Of a stretch of 64,000 bases of DNA, positions 26,199 to 35,130 are shown piece by piece. Position numbers and translations under genes: made by a program. Source of the stretch: Thioalkalivibrio sp. ALJT (GTDB lineage Bacteria; Pseudomonadota; Gammaproteobacteria; Ectothiorhodospirales; Ectothiorhodospiraceae); contig NZ_KB907125.1 of the NCBI RefSeq assembly GCF_000381825.1, forward strand, positions 1 to 64,000, written 5' to 3'. Below the pieces are notes generated by a model. The model was not told the origin of the DNA. It saw only the letters and a list, made by a program, of their open reading frames with translations, and ran no database searches. Each line of letters starts with the position of its first letter. The first letter of the stretch is position 1.

Positions 26199-26621
26199 TT
26201 ACGGTGGAGTATTCGGGGTGATCCAGCCGCGGAAGCCTTCGCGCACGGAGAGGCTGCGGGCATAGCCCAGGTCGCGCAGGAGTTGTGCAGCACGCAGGCT
26301 GCGACGGCCGCTGTTGCAAAGGCACAGCAGGATCTGGTCCTGAGTGACGTGGTGGCGGTTGATCAGGGACAGAAAGTGCTGGAAGTCGCGTTCGTCCGGC
26401 TCGTCGGCGTCCAGCAGTTCCTGTTCTTCCTCCGTCAGCGTGCGCCCGAGCAGTTGTTTCAGACGAAACAGCGGGACCGAGACCGCATTTTCCACGACAC
26501 CCTCCAGTTCCAGCTCGAAGGGCTGGCGGATATCCAGCAGCACGGCCAGCCCGATATCCACCAGCTCACGGGCAGCACCTGCGCTGATCTCCAGCTTTGC
26601 ATCGTTGCTTGCTGCGGCCAT
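26199..26621 (-). CDS. Rhodanese-like domain protein
   Basis: This 140-residue single-domain rhodanese lacks a signal peptide and is probably cytoplasmic. The fold is shown by ELVDIGLAVLLDIRQPFELE at the start and the active-site loop LCLCNSGRRSLRAAQLL, in which the second Cys (CNSGRRS) is the sulfur-carrying residue. A final GFRGWITP matches the family end. An insertion of about 30 residues (LTEEEQELLDADEPDERDF) separates the halves. It likely handles persulfide sulfur. The ATG at 26621 follows a GGAGCC site. Confidence 0.85.
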   Translation of the reverse strand: MAAASNDAKLEISAGAARELVDIGLAVLLDIRQPFELELEGVVENAVSVPLFRLKQLLGRTLTEEEQELLDADEPDERDFQHFLSLINRHHVTQDQILLCLCNSGRRSLRAAQLLRDLGYARSLSVREGFRGWITPNTPP

Positions 26622-26790
26622 ACGGGCTCCTTCCGGTTCGGACTTCGGTGGGCGGTTTCATGTTTCGGGAAACCTCGGCCGATTGCAAAAGACACGGCCG
26701 CTGCCATGTCTCCGCCCGCGTGTCGCGGATAACGGGGCCGGGCCGGCGCTGCGCGGATGGACAGGTTCGCGGGGCTTGGCTATCATGCGT

Positions 26791-26934
26791 GCGCCCTCAG
26801 GGGAGTAGTCGCTTCGGCCGCCCTGGTCGAAGGCACACGTCAACATACTTGGCCGCATGGCCATGGCGTGTGCAGCCCGTGCAAAGGCGCTCTGGCGCCT
26901 GTCCAGCGCCGGGCCTGACAAGACCTGTGGCACC
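26791..26934 (+). ncRNA. yybP-ykoY (Mn2+-sensing) riboswitch
   Basis: The stretch has the conserved parts of the yybP-ykoY leader: CAGGGGAGTAG at 26798-26808, TCAACATACT at 26840-26849, and the distal ACAAGACCTGTGGCAC at 26919-26934 closing the structure. The gene that follows about 95 bases later encodes a GDT1/UPF0016 transporter, a known target class of this riboswitch. High Mn2+ would be expected to switch the gene on. Confidence 0.8.
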
Positions 26935-27029
26935 GATATCCGGCCTGCCTTGTGGCGGGCCCGGCCCGTGGGCGGGCGGCGATGTCGGTGTCACCGGTTT
27001 TGTCGTGCCGCTCGCCCCGGATGATCTTC

Positions 27030-27656
27030 ATGGAACTCTTCCTGCTTTCTATTGTGGCTGTTGCGATCGCGGAGGTCGGCGACCGCTCAATGTTCCTGGC
27101 TGCCCTGTTCGGGATGCGCTGCCGCAGCGCCTGGGCCGTGTTCTGGGGTATGGCCACGGGTCTGTTTCTCAATCAACTGCTGTCCGCGGTGGCCGGGATC
27201 TGGCTGTTCGCGGTGATCGCGACCGACTGGCATCTGTGGGTGGTGGGGGCCGCGTTCCTGGCGATGGCGGTCTGGGTACTGATCCCCGAGGACGAGGAGA
27301 TCGAGAAGGACACCCGCGCCCGCAGCGCCTTTTTCGCCGCGGCGATCGCCTTCTTCGTGTTCGAGATGCTGGACAAGACCCAGCTCGCGGTGGTCACCCT
27401 GGCCGGGGCCTCCGGAGCGCTGCTGCCGGTGGTGCTGGGCGCGACGGTCGGGATTCTCCTGATCACTACCCCTGCGCTGATCCTCGGCAAGCGCTTTGCC
27501 AACAGCATCCCGGCCGCGCCCCTGCGGTTTGTGGCCTCCGGCCTGTTCCTGCTGGTGGGCCTGTGGACGTGGGCCGAGGCCGGCGGCTGGATGCCCGATC
27601 TGGGTCTGCCCGATTTCTCGGGGATGCTGCTCCGGGCGATGGAGAACCACCCGTGA
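27030..27656 (+). CDS. TMEM165/GDT1 (UPF0016) family cation transporter, probable Mn2+ exporter
   Basis: This 208-residue membrane protein has about six helices in two homologous halves. The family's acidic motifs are E15VGDRS20 in the first half and E112MLDKT117 in the second, where the canonical Gly is Leu. Bacterial members export Mn2+; eukaryotic ones move Mn2+/Ca2+. The upstream yybP-ykoY riboswitch supports a Mn2+ role. The start is uncertain between ATG 27021 and ATG 27030, neither with a strong ribosome binding site; I used the second because it matches family N-termini. Confidence 0.85.
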   Translation: MELFLLSIVAVAIAEVGDRSMFLAALFGMRCRSAWAVFWGMATGLFLNQLLSAVAGIWLFAVIATDWHLWVVGAAFLAMAVWVLIPEDEEIEKDTRARSAFFAAAIAFFVFEMLDKTQLAVVTLAGASGALLPVVLGATVGILLITTPALILGKRFANSIPAAPLRFVASGLFLLVGLWTWAEAGGWMPDLGLPDFSGMLLRAMENHP

Positions 27657-27936
27657 CCCAATCGGATGCGGCCGTTCGGAGTGACCCGTGAGATGGCGCC
27701 AGCAGGCGCCGCTTGCGGGGTTGGTGATCAGTACTCCACACGGGAAGTGCGAATGAAGGCATGCGCACGGATGCAAGCGGTGCAGCGGACCCTGACACCA
27801 CGGGGCATTGCGATGGGTTCACCTGCCGGATGACCCGGTTCCGGGCGTGACCGCTGTGCACCTGTGTGCGCTTGCCTGATGTATTCGTGTATGCGTATCT
27901 TCTGATGTTCTTTCATCGCAACTCCAAGGAGATCCC

Positions 27937-28368
27937 ATGCGAACCATCAAGACGCTTGCCGCTTCCGCCATCCTCGCCATCGCCGGTGCCAGCGGCGCGC
28001 AGGCCGGCGAACCGGACAAGCTGTTCGTCAGCCTGACCTCGGGCGATGATCACACCCAGTTCATGTCCATGGTGCTGGCCAACCAGGGCATGCGCCAGGG
28101 TCAGGAAATCCGGGTGCTGCTGTGCGGACCGGCCGCGACGATGGCGACCGAGGACTTCGACGGCGCCACCATGCAGCCGGCGGACCGGAATGCTCAGCAG
28201 CTGCTGATGAACCTGGTCAACAACGGCGCGACCGTCGAGACCTGCGCCATCTTCCTGCCGAACACCGACTACACCGCAGCCGACCTGCTGGACGGCATCA
28301 CCCCGGCCAACCCGGAAGAAGTCGGCGCCTACATGGCGGACCCGAGCGTGCGCTTCTTCTCCAACTGA
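27937..28368 (+). CDS. Periplasmic DsrE-type sulfur-relay protein
   Basis: This 143-residue protein has a clear signal peptide (MRTIKTLAASAILAIAGASG, cleavage after AQA) and a DsrE/F-like domain: KLFVSLTSGDDHTQFMSMVL, then GQEIRVLLCGPAAT and NGATVETCAIFLPN. Cys in the VLLCGP and VETCAI strands are candidates for persulfide carriage. DsrE proteins are usually cytoplasmic, so export is notable, but two more exported relatives occur at 36904 and 37475. The start has AAGGAG upstream, and a strong terminator follows, so it is transcribed alone. Role in sulfur oxidation is inferred. Confidence 0.8.
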   Translation: MRTIKTLAASAILAIAGASGAQAGEPDKLFVSLTSGDDHTQFMSMVLANQGMRQGQEIRVLLCGPAATMATEDFDGATMQPADRNAQQLLMNLVNNGATVETCAIFLPNTDYTAADLLDGITPANPEEVGAYMADPSVRFFSN

Positions 28369-28388
28369 TCCCCGCGCAGGATCACCGC

Positions 28389-28417
28389 AAGGCCCTCTTC
28401 GGAGGGCCTTGTTGTTT
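28389..28417 (+). terminator. Rho-independent terminator after the DsrE gene
   Basis: AAGGCCCTCTTCGGAGGGCCTT forms a perfect nine-base stem with a four-base TTCG-type loop and is followed by GTTGTTT. It lies 21 bases after the stop at 28368. Confidence 0.85.
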
Positions 28418-28555
28418 GCGGGTACGGCCACCCACAGGGACACGGGCCCATCGCGGGTCCGAGTCCCGGCTTCGGACCTCGGGGGCCAGCGCCGTGCCTG
28501 CCCCTCCTCGTAGAAGCGCACAGCCTCAAGTTGTGTGCGTCCATTCGTGTTGCCG

Positions 28556-30658
28556 TTACGGGGCCTGCACCGCATCGACGTCCTGGCGGAGCTGCTGCAG
28601 TCGCTCCCGTACCGCTTCGGAGTAGTCCGCCTGCTGGCGGCCACCACCCACGTGTGCGGCCAGGAAGGTTTCCAGCCCGGCGAAGAAGGCGAGGCGGTTG
28701 GTCTGGTCCACCAGACCGTGGCCTTCGTCCAGGGCCAGCAGGTATTCGACCGGGTGTCCGGCGTCACGCAGGGCCGCCACGATCTGGTCGGACTCCTGCT
28801 GCTTCACGCGCGGGTCATTCGCGCCCTGCGCGACCATCAGCGGGGCCTGGATATTCTCGACGTGGAACAGCGGTGACTGGGCCTCGAGACGCTCGCGGTC
28901 GTTCGGGTCTTCGGGATCACCGACACGGCCATGCATACGCCGGATGCCGGCCTCCCAGTACGGCGGGATGGATTCCATCAGCGTGATCAGGTTGGACGGC
29001 CCCACCATGGAGATACCGGCGGTGTACAGTTCGGGCGTCCAGGTCAGCCCGGCCAATGCCGCATAGCCGCCATAGGAAGCGCCGAAGATTGCGATCCGGT
29101 CGGGATCGGCAATGCCCCGGTCGATCAGATATTTCACACCGTCGGTGACATCGTGCTGCATGACACCCGTGCCCCATTCCTGGTTACCCGCGTTCAGGAA
29201 CGCCTTGCCGAAACCGGAGGAGCCGCGAAAGTTGGGCTGAAAGACCGCGTAGCCGCGGTTGGCGAGAAACTGCACGGTCCCGCTGTAACCCCAGGTGTCG
29301 CGAATCCATGGGCCGCCATGCGGCATCACCACCAGCGGCAGACCTTTCGGCTGCGCGCCGTGGGGTAGCGTGAGGTAGCCGGGGATTTCCTGGCCGTCAC
29401 GCGCGGTGTAGCGAATGGGCTCCATCGGCGCGAGATACGCACGCGGCAGTTCCGGGCGCCCCTCGTAAAGCCGTTCGATCGCCCGCGCCTCGACATCCGC
29501 GAGATACACGCTGCCCGGGTCGGTATCCCGGATCACCGCGACGGTCCAAAGAGTCTCGTCCCGCGTGCGCGAGGTGATCTCCAGCTCGCCTTCGCCCAGC
29601 GCCTCGCGCAGCCATTCCAGGTGCGACGCGAAGTCCTCGTCGTGGGCGTAGATGCGCTGACGATCCCCGGTGTACACCGTGGCCAGCAGGCGATGGTCCT
29701 GATCGGAGAATCGGGCGCGACCAAGATCCACCTCGCCTTCCGGATCGCGGTGTATCCACTCCTCCGTGCCAGTCGCCGGGTCGAACAGGACAAGCTCGAT
29801 CAGATCGCGCTCATCCCCCGCGTTCGTGCGCAGATAAAGCCGCTCGCCGTCGGGATGGAAGTTCGCGATCGCGCAGGTCTCGCCGAACGCACAGGTATAG
29901 ACGGGTTCGAACGTGTCCTGCGATTGCACGCGCAGGATCTCGGTGCCCGCATCCTGCGTGGTGCGCACGGCCTTGCGCAGCTCGCCCTCGTGGAAGCCCC
30001 AGCGCTCGATCGCGGCCGTATTCTTCGCTACGCGGGTCTTTTCGCCCGTCGCCAGCGCCACGCGATAGACATCGTGCAGGCGCGGATCGCGTGCGTTCAG
30101 CCCGATAAAAATGTATTCCGGCGCCGTACGCGGGACGTGCTGCACCCGCGCCTGCACCCCCTCGCCCCCGGCAAGCCGGCGCGACTCGGGGAGGCCGTCC
30201 GACGCGGCCGCATCCTCCAGCGCGATCACGCGCAGCTCCATATTTTCGTCGCCGTCACGATCCCGCGCGAAGATCAGATACTGCCCGTCACGGGACCAGA
30301 AAAACCCCATGATCGAACGCGGCTCGGCGGTCAGCGGGCGTGCCGACTCCAGGGATTCGCCCCGCGCCATCAGGTGCAGGTTCATCGCGCCCTCGTGGGC
30401 GCTCAACAGGGCCACGTAATCCCCATCCGGCGAGATGCGTCCGGAGGCATGCTGCGGATCGCGGAAGAACTGTTCCAGCTCGATCAGCGGGGGCGCCTCG
30501 CCCTGCACCCAGGGGCCTGCGCCCTCTTGTGCGGGTTCGGCAGCGCCGACAATCGGCCCCGCGAACCATGTCAGGAGCACACTCACCCCGATGGCCACGA
30601 GACACCTGCGCCGCTGCGCAACCCCGGGCTTCACCGAACACATCCCCATGAACTGCAT
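28556..30658 (-). CDS. Exported prolyl-oligopeptidase family (S9) peptidase
   Basis: This 700-residue secreted serine peptidase has a signal sequence (LVAIGVSVLLTWFAG) and a beta-propeller of WD/PD40-like blades in residues about 50-430 (SPDGDYVALLS, SRDGQYLIFARD, HPDGERLYLRT). A C-terminal alpha/beta hydrolase domain follows. The catalytic triad is visible: Ser in FGASYGGYAAL, Asp in VAQGANDPRV and His in LDEGHGLVDQ, with the HGGPW oxyanion region. It would cut small peptides in the periplasm. I prefer the ATG at 30658 because GGGAG lies eight bases upstream; an ATG at 30673 would add five residues. The gene is convergent with the DsrE gene. Confidence 0.9.
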   Translation of the reverse strand: MQFMGMCSVKPGVAQRRRCLVAIGVSVLLTWFAGPIVGAAEPAQEGAGPWVQGEAPPLIELEQFFRDPQHASGRISPDGDYVALLSAHEGAMNLHLMARGESLESARPLTAEPRSIMGFFWSRDGQYLIFARDRDGDENMELRVIALEDAAASDGLPESRRLAGGEGVQARVQHVPRTAPEYIFIGLNARDPRLHDVYRVALATGEKTRVAKNTAAIERWGFHEGELRKAVRTTQDAGTEILRVQSQDTFEPVYTCAFGETCAIANFHPDGERLYLRTNAGDERDLIELVLFDPATGTEEWIHRDPEGEVDLGRARFSDQDHRLLATVYTGDRQRIYAHDEDFASHLEWLREALGEGELEITSRTRDETLWTVAVIRDTDPGSVYLADVEARAIERLYEGRPELPRAYLAPMEPIRYTARDGQEIPGYLTLPHGAQPKGLPLVVMPHGGPWIRDTWGYSGTVQFLANRGYAVFQPNFRGSSGFGKAFLNAGNQEWGTGVMQHDVTDGVKYLIDRGIADPDRIAIFGASYGGYAALAGLTWTPELYTAGISMVGPSNLITLMESIPPYWEAGIRRMHGRVGDPEDPNDRERLEAQSPLFHVENIQAPLMVAQGANDPRVKQQESDQIVAALRDAGHPVEYLLALDEGHGLVDQTNRLAFFAGLETFLAAHVGGGRQQADYSEAVRERLQQLRQDVDAVQAP

Positions 30659-30673
30659 CAACCTGTCTCCCAT

Positions 30674-31201
30674 TACATGTTGGATCAGCGACCTCCGAAC
30701 GCAGCCTCAGGTTCCCGACGGCGCCGGTGCAGAAGGCCTGCAAATCCATCGCCCGACACCGGCCCCGGACACAGCTGATCGCCTGCTATCGGATGGGCTG
30801 GAGCGTCTGGAGCGGGATACAGGTCCTGTTCCTCCGAGTCGTACCATTCGGGTTCCTCCATGTGGATCACATGATCCGCCACGCTGCCGCCCCCACCGGC
30901 AAGGCCGAAGCGGCCTGACACCCCCGCCGGGACCCAGGCTCGACACGCCCACCACCAACTTGTCGCACATCCACTGTCACGCCGACCGCAGCGCAGCGAA
31001 GAGCCGGGATCTTCCGGCCAGCCCCTCCGGCAGGCCCGCACCACATCCGACATCCCCCCTCCATTCGCTATGCGACGCCGGGCCTGCCACCACTGGGACG
31101 GCGTCCGCGAACCGCCTCTGGCGCGGTCGCGGCATCATCCGCCAGCCGCTCGGCCCGCGCCCCTCATAACCGTCGCGGACGTGGTGGTATCGTCCGCGGG
31201 G
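30674..31201. other. Intergenic stretch holding a gene remnant and otherwise no gene
   Basis: Apart from the DUF3817 remnant at 30784-30918, I see no gene. The segment around 30990-31030 encodes HADRSAAKSRDLPAS, a phrase that appears as a spurious translation of common intergenic repeats in many proteobacteria; I treat it as non-coding. Confidence 0.45.
30784..30918 (+). pseudogene. Remnant of a second DUF3817 gene (C-terminal end)
   Basis: The frame encodes YRMGWSVWSGIQVLFLRVVP and then FGFLHVDHMIRHAAAP, followed by a TGA. It aligns with the C-terminal half of the intact DUF3817 gene at 31856 (RGWSV, then [15 protein letters not shown]). The first two thirds are missing or unrecognisable, so this appears to be the decayed product of a local duplication about 1 kb away. 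Confidence 0.6.
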
Positions 31202-31588
31202 TTAACTGTCGAGTTGCTGCTTCAGGTGGTTCAGGGTCTCGCAGTGCTCATGCTGAGGGCTGAAGAGGATGATCTCGGCGTCCTCCTCCACCCGGAGGGT
31301 GTGTCCGGGAGGCCAGTAGAAGAGATCCCCGGCCGCGACGGCCTCCTCGCTGCCGTCGCGGTAAGTCATGATCAGGCGGCCCTGAATCATGTAACCCCAG
31401 TGGGGTGACTGACACAGATCCTCCTTCAAACCATGGAGCAGCGGGGTGATGTCGGTGCCCGCATCCAGCGAGAAATACTCCCCCGTCATCTGCGTGTAAC
31501 CGGACGCGTCGCCAAACTCCAGCGCCTGGCGGGCAACCGCCCCCGGTGCGCTGAATACCTCGGGTACTTCGGATTTCGCAATGCGCAT
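31202..31588 (-). CDS. Small cupin-domain protein
   Basis: This 128-residue single-cupin protein is probably cytoplasmic. The conserved barrel is seen in CQSPHWGYMIQGRLIMTYRDG (first motif, with His) and GDLFYWPPGHTLRVEEDAEI (second motif with PPGH). A metal ion and a small ligand may bind there; the reaction or ligand cannot be read from sequence. The ATG at 31588 is preceded by AAGGAGG, which settles the start. Confidence 0.75.
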   Translation of the reverse strand: MRIAKSEVPEVFSAPGAVARQALEFGDASGYTQMTGEYFSLDAGTDITPLLHGLKEDLCQSPHWGYMIQGRLIMTYRDGSEEAVAAGDLFYWPPGHTLRVEEDAEIILFSPQHEHCETLNHLKQQLDS

Positions 31589-31855
31589 GACTGCCTCCTT
31601 CCGAGCGGTTAGGACACAACAGGTGCACCCGGCACCTACCCAATAGGCGTGAGATTCCTTGTCACAACTGGAACAACTCCAGGCCGCCCTGAATCCGCTG
31701 CCAGCACCGAGCGCCGGGCCCGTGCATTCCCGCCGACTGCCCGAGCCTGTCGGATGTGGCACCGGGGAGATTCTGGTCACCCGCCGGGCAATGGCGCCGG
31801 CACTCGGGCCCCGTGCTACCCTGCGCGGCCGTTTTACCAAGGGTTCCGGCAATCC

Positions 31856-32152
31856 ATGAAATACTTCCGCGCGATCAGCGTGATCGAGGGCATCTCACTG
31901 ATCACCCTGCTGTTTGTCGCCATGCCACTGCGCACCTACGCGGACATGCACATGGCGGTCACCTGGGTCGGCTGGATCCATGGCATCCTGTTCCTGATCT
32001 ATGCGACCGCCACGGTGGTGGCCAGCCACCTGCGCGGCTGGTCGGTTCTGAAGTGGCTGCTGGTGCTGATCATGGGCGTGGTGCCCTTCGGATTCCTGTA
32101 TGTGGACTGGATGATCCGGCGCGAGCTGACGCGCGAGCTGCAGCACGCCTGA
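31856..32152 (+). CDS. DUF3817 small membrane protein
   Basis: This 98-residue membrane protein has three helices ([54 protein letters not shown]). The conserved EGISL, HG and PFG signatures mark the DUF3817 (YdzA-like) family, whose function is unknown. It precedes an ABC exporter by 22 bases and may be co-transcribed with it. A decayed paralogue lies upstream at 30784. Confidence 0.8.
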   Translation: MKYFRAISVIEGISLITLLFVAMPLRTYADMHMAVTWVGWIHGILFLIYATATVVASHLRGWSVLKWLLVLIMGVVPFGFLYVDWMIRRELTRELQHA

Positions 32153-32174
32153 CCGTCCGCGAACGGAGGCAAGC

Positions 32175-33155
32175 GTGGACAACACCATCGAGGTGGAAGG
32201 CCTGGTCCGGGATTTCGCCGGCACCCGCGCAGTAGACGAGGTCAGCCTGCAGGTCCCGGCCGGCCATGTACTCGGGCTGCTGGGCCCGAACGGCGCCGGC
32301 AAGACCACCACCGTACGCATGCTGGCGACCCTGCTGTCCCCCACCGCCGGTCGCGCGCGGGTCGGCGGCCTCGATGTCGTCGACGAGGCGGCGCGGGTGC
32401 GCGAGATCATCGGCCTGACCGGCCAGTACGCCTCGGTGGACGAGAAGCTGACCGGGCGCGAGAACCTGATCCTGATCGCCCGCCTGCTGGGCATGAAGCG
32501 CGCCGCGGCCCGGGCCCGTGCCGACGAGCTGCTGGCCGACTTCTCCCTGCGGGAGGCCGGGAACCGCCCGGTGCAGACCTATTCCGGCGGCATGCGCCGG
32601 CGCCTGGATCTGGCCGCCAGTCTGGTCGGGCGCCCGCGCATCCTGTTCCTCGACGAACCCTCCACCGGTCTGGACCCGCGCGCCCGCCGCGACCTGTGGG
32701 CGCGGGTGCGCCGGCTGCAGGACGCCGGCACCACGGTGCTGCTGACCACCCAGTACCTCGAGGAGGCCGACGCGCTGGCCGATTCCATCGTGGTGCTGGA
32801 TCAGGGCCGCGTGATCGCCGAGGGCACGGCCGCGGAGCTGAAGGCCCGGGTCGGCACACGCACGCTGTTCCTGCGCCTGGCGCGGGCGGATCAGGCAGAT
32901 GCGGCCGCCCGCCGGGTGGCCACGCTCACCGGCAGCGAACCGCATGTAGAAGGCGAGACCGTCAGCGCACCGGTGGCCGAGGCCTCGCTGCTCCCGGCGG
33001 TGCTGCGCGCGCTGGATGCCGCCGGGATCGAGGTCGCTGAACTGGGCCTGCGCAGCGCCAGCCTGGACGACGTATTCCTGTCACTCACCGGACAGACCGG
33101 CAGCGCCGACGCCCCGGCCGATGCCGCCGGGGACAGCGGGGAGGATGCCGCATGA
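32175..33155 (+). CDS. ABC exporter ATP-binding protein (DrrA-like)
   Basis: This 326-residue ATPase powers the permease encoded next. It has Walker [15 protein letters not shown], signature [13 protein letters not shown], Walker [14 protein letters not shown] and the H-loop position replaced by TTQYLEEAD, as in DrrA drug-resistance ATPases. The C-terminal extension (about 90 residues, with [20 protein letters not shown]) is also DrrA-like. The start is GTG with GGAGG upstream. Its stop overlaps the permease start as ATGA. Substrate may be a drug, lipid or polysaccharide; nothing nearby decides it. Confidence 0.92.
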   Translation: MDNTIEVEGLVRDFAGTRAVDEVSLQVPAGHVLGLLGPNGAGKTTTVRMLATLLSPTAGRARVGGLDVVDEAARVREIIGLTGQYASVDEKLTGRENLILIARLLGMKRAAARARADELLADFSLREAGNRPVQTYSGGMRRRLDLAASLVGRPRILFLDEPSTGLDPRARRDLWARVRRLQDAGTTVLLTTQYLEEADALADSIVVLDQGRVIAEGTAAELKARVGTRTLFLRLARADQADAAARRVATLTGSEPHVEGETVSAPVAEASLLPAVLRALDAAGIEVAELGLRSASLDDVFLSLTGQTGSADAPADAAGDSGEDAA

Positions 33156-33919
33156 ACGCCCTCGACCAGACCCTCGCGCTGGCCTGGCGAAGCCTGGTGC
33201 AGGTGCGCCGCAACCCCTGGGAGCTGGGGGATTACTCCATCCAGCCGATCCTGTTCCTGGTGCTGTTCCTGTTCGTGTTCGGCGGGGCCATCGCCGGTTC
33301 ACCGGATGACTACCTCGCCTTCGTGCTGCCGGGCGTGATCGTGATGAACATGCTGTTCGTCACGGTGTATGTGGGCCACGGCCTCAACACCGACCTGACC
33401 CGTGGGGTGTTCGACCGCTTCCGAGCCCTGCCCATCCCGCGCTGGGCGCCGCTGGCCGGGCGCATCCTCGCGGACGTGGTAAAGCAGGTGCTGTGCATCG
33501 CCCTGCTGCTGATCGTGGGCTACCTGCTGGGCTTCCGCCTGGCCACCTCCTTCGGCCATCTGCTGGTCATGGTGCTGCTGGTGCTGACCTTCGCGGCGGC
33601 GTTCTCCTGGGTGATGGTGCTGGTCGGCGTGCTCGCGCGCGACCCGGAACACGTGCAGCTGTTCGGTTTCACCGCGCTGTTCCCGGTCACGTTCGTCAGC
33701 TCGGCGTTTGTTCCGGTGGAGACCATGCCCGAGTGGCTGCAGGGCTTCGTCCAGGCCAACCCGGTGTCGCTCCTGACCGAGGCCGCGCGCGGCCTGTTGA
33801 ATGCCGACGGCTCGGTCCTGGAGCCCGCTTTGTGGTCCATGGCCTGGGCCCTGGGCATTGCGGCGGTCTTCGCGCCGCTGTCGGTCTACGCCCTCAACCG
33901 CCGCCTGGCACGCAGTTGA
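33152..33919 (+). CDS. ABC-2 type exporter permease (DrrB-like)
   Basis: This 255-residue inner-membrane protein has six predicted helices and the ABC-2 permease layout: an N-terminal amphipathic coupling helix (LAWRSLVQVRRNPWEL), helix-rich core, and the conserved late FPVTFVSSAFVPVETMPEWL segment, which gives the family signature before the last helix. It forms a two-gene exporter with the overlapping ATPase gene. After the stop a CCCCGTTGCGACGGGG hairpin without a clear T-run may contribute to termination. Confidence 0.9.
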   Translation: MNALDQTLALAWRSLVQVRRNPWELGDYSIQPILFLVLFLFVFGGAIAGSPDDYLAFVLPGVIVMNMLFVTVYVGHGLNTDLTRGVFDRFRALPIPRWAPLAGRILADVVKQVLCIALLLIVGYLLGFRLATSFGHLLVMVLLVLTFAAAFSWVMVLVGVLARDPEHVQLFGFTALFPVTFVSSAFVPVETMPEWLQGFVQANPVSLLTEAARGLLNADGSVLEPALWSMAWALGIAAVFAPLSVYALNRRLARS

Positions 33920-34014
33920 ACCCCCGGGACCTGCCCCGTTGCGACGGGGGAAAAACCGGTTTACTGTGAATCTGCGCTGACGGGTCCGAGAATCCGATCA
34001 AGGAGCACCCTCTA

Positions 34015-35130
34015 ATGCAAATCGGGGCGACGCCTGACCTGAGGCCAGAAAGCCTTGAAGAGATGCTGCAGCATCTGGAGGCCAATCCGTCCGTCGGCAG
34101 CATTCTCTTGATGGTTGCCCACGACCCTTCCCGATCCGAATCCGCGGACTGGACCGACTTACTTCGCGAACGGCGTTGCACCGTATTCGGCGGCGAGTTT
34201 CCCGGCCTGCTGACATGCAACGGCGTTATGGAACACGGCGCGCTTGCCGTGGGGCTTCCACAACCAGCACAGACGACCCGCATTGACGAGCTGTCGAATC
34301 CCGCGTGCGACCCTGCCGAATCACTCGAAAAAGCCTTTCCGGATCCACCCGGGCACGGCCTGCTGTTCGTCTTCGTCGACGGCCTTGCGGCTGGTATCGA
34401 TCGCCTGGTCAATGCGCTTTACGACCATTTCGGACTGGAAACCGGCTACATCGGTGGCGGTTGCGGCAACGCGCGTTTTCAACCGATCCCGGCGGTACTC
34501 GATCCTGAGGGACTGCATGCCGACAGTGCGGTCGTGGCCTGGCTGGACCTGCCGGCAAGCATCGGCGTGGCGCACGGCTGGGAGCCGGTGTCCGCTCCAC
34601 TCAAGGTGACATCCGCCTCCAGGAACGTCATCTACAGCCTGGACTGGAAACCAGCGGCCGACGTATGGGGACACATTGTGCAGGAACATGGCGGAGAGCC
34701 CCCGACTCCGGCTTCGTTCGACCGCCTTGCTCCCGCCTACCCCTTCGGCATCGGCCGCATCGGAGGCGAGTTGGTTGTGCGCGATCCCATTCAGCTCCAG
34801 GGAGATGCGCTGGTCTGTGTTGGCGAAGTACCGGAGGGGGCCTTCGTACGAGTCCTGACCGGCGACCACAACACCCTGCTCAACGCAGCCCGCAAGGCAA
34901 GGGACCGCAGCCGGGAACGCGCGCAAGATTTCACTCCGACGCTTCGCCTCACCATGGACTGCATCTCGCGGGCCAATTTTCTAGGGAACGCTTACGACCA
35001 GGAGCTTGCCATCCTTTGCGAGGGCGATGCGATACCACTTGCAGGCGCACTGTCGCTGGGGGAGATCGCAAACTGTGGAGATGAATCGCTGGAGTTCTAC
35101 AACAAGACCGTGACGGCAGGACTTCTTTGA
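34015..35130 (+). CDS. FIST-domain sensor protein
   Basis: This 371-residue protein combines FIST N and FIST C domains, which bind small ligands such as amino acids and occur beside signalling proteins. Recognisable segments are LLFVFVDGLAAGIDRLVNAL and YIGGGCGNARF (the GG.. turn of FIST N), and the FIST C stretch AYPFGIGRIGGELVVRDP with CISRANFLG near the end. It has no membrane helix. The following c-di-GMP gene overlaps its stop (TTGA), so sensing is probably passed to c-di-GMP metabolism. The ligand is unknown. Confidence 0.8.
   Translation: MQIGATPDLRPESLEEMLQHLEANPSVGSILLMVAHDPSRSESADWTDLLRERRCTVFGGEFPGLLTCNGVMEHGALAVGLPQPAQTTRIDELSNPACDPAESLEKAFPDPPGHGLLFVFVDGLAAGIDRLVNALYDHFGLETGYIGGGCGNARFQPIPAVLDPEGLHADSAVVAWLDLPASIGVAHGWEPVSAPLKVTSASRNVIYSLDWKPAADVWGHIVQEHGGEPPTPASFDRLAPAYPFGIGRIGGELVVRDPIQLQGDALVCVGEVPEGAFVRVLTGDHNTLLNAARKARDRSRERAQDFTPTLRLTMDCISRANFLGNAYDQELAILCEGDAIPLAGALSLGEIANCGDESLEFYNKTVTAGLL

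Noticed and set aside
30970-31060. Peptide-like phrase HADRSAAKSRDLP suggesting a small gene
   Set aside because: This phrase is a known spurious translation of intergenic repeats and has no ribosome binding site here.
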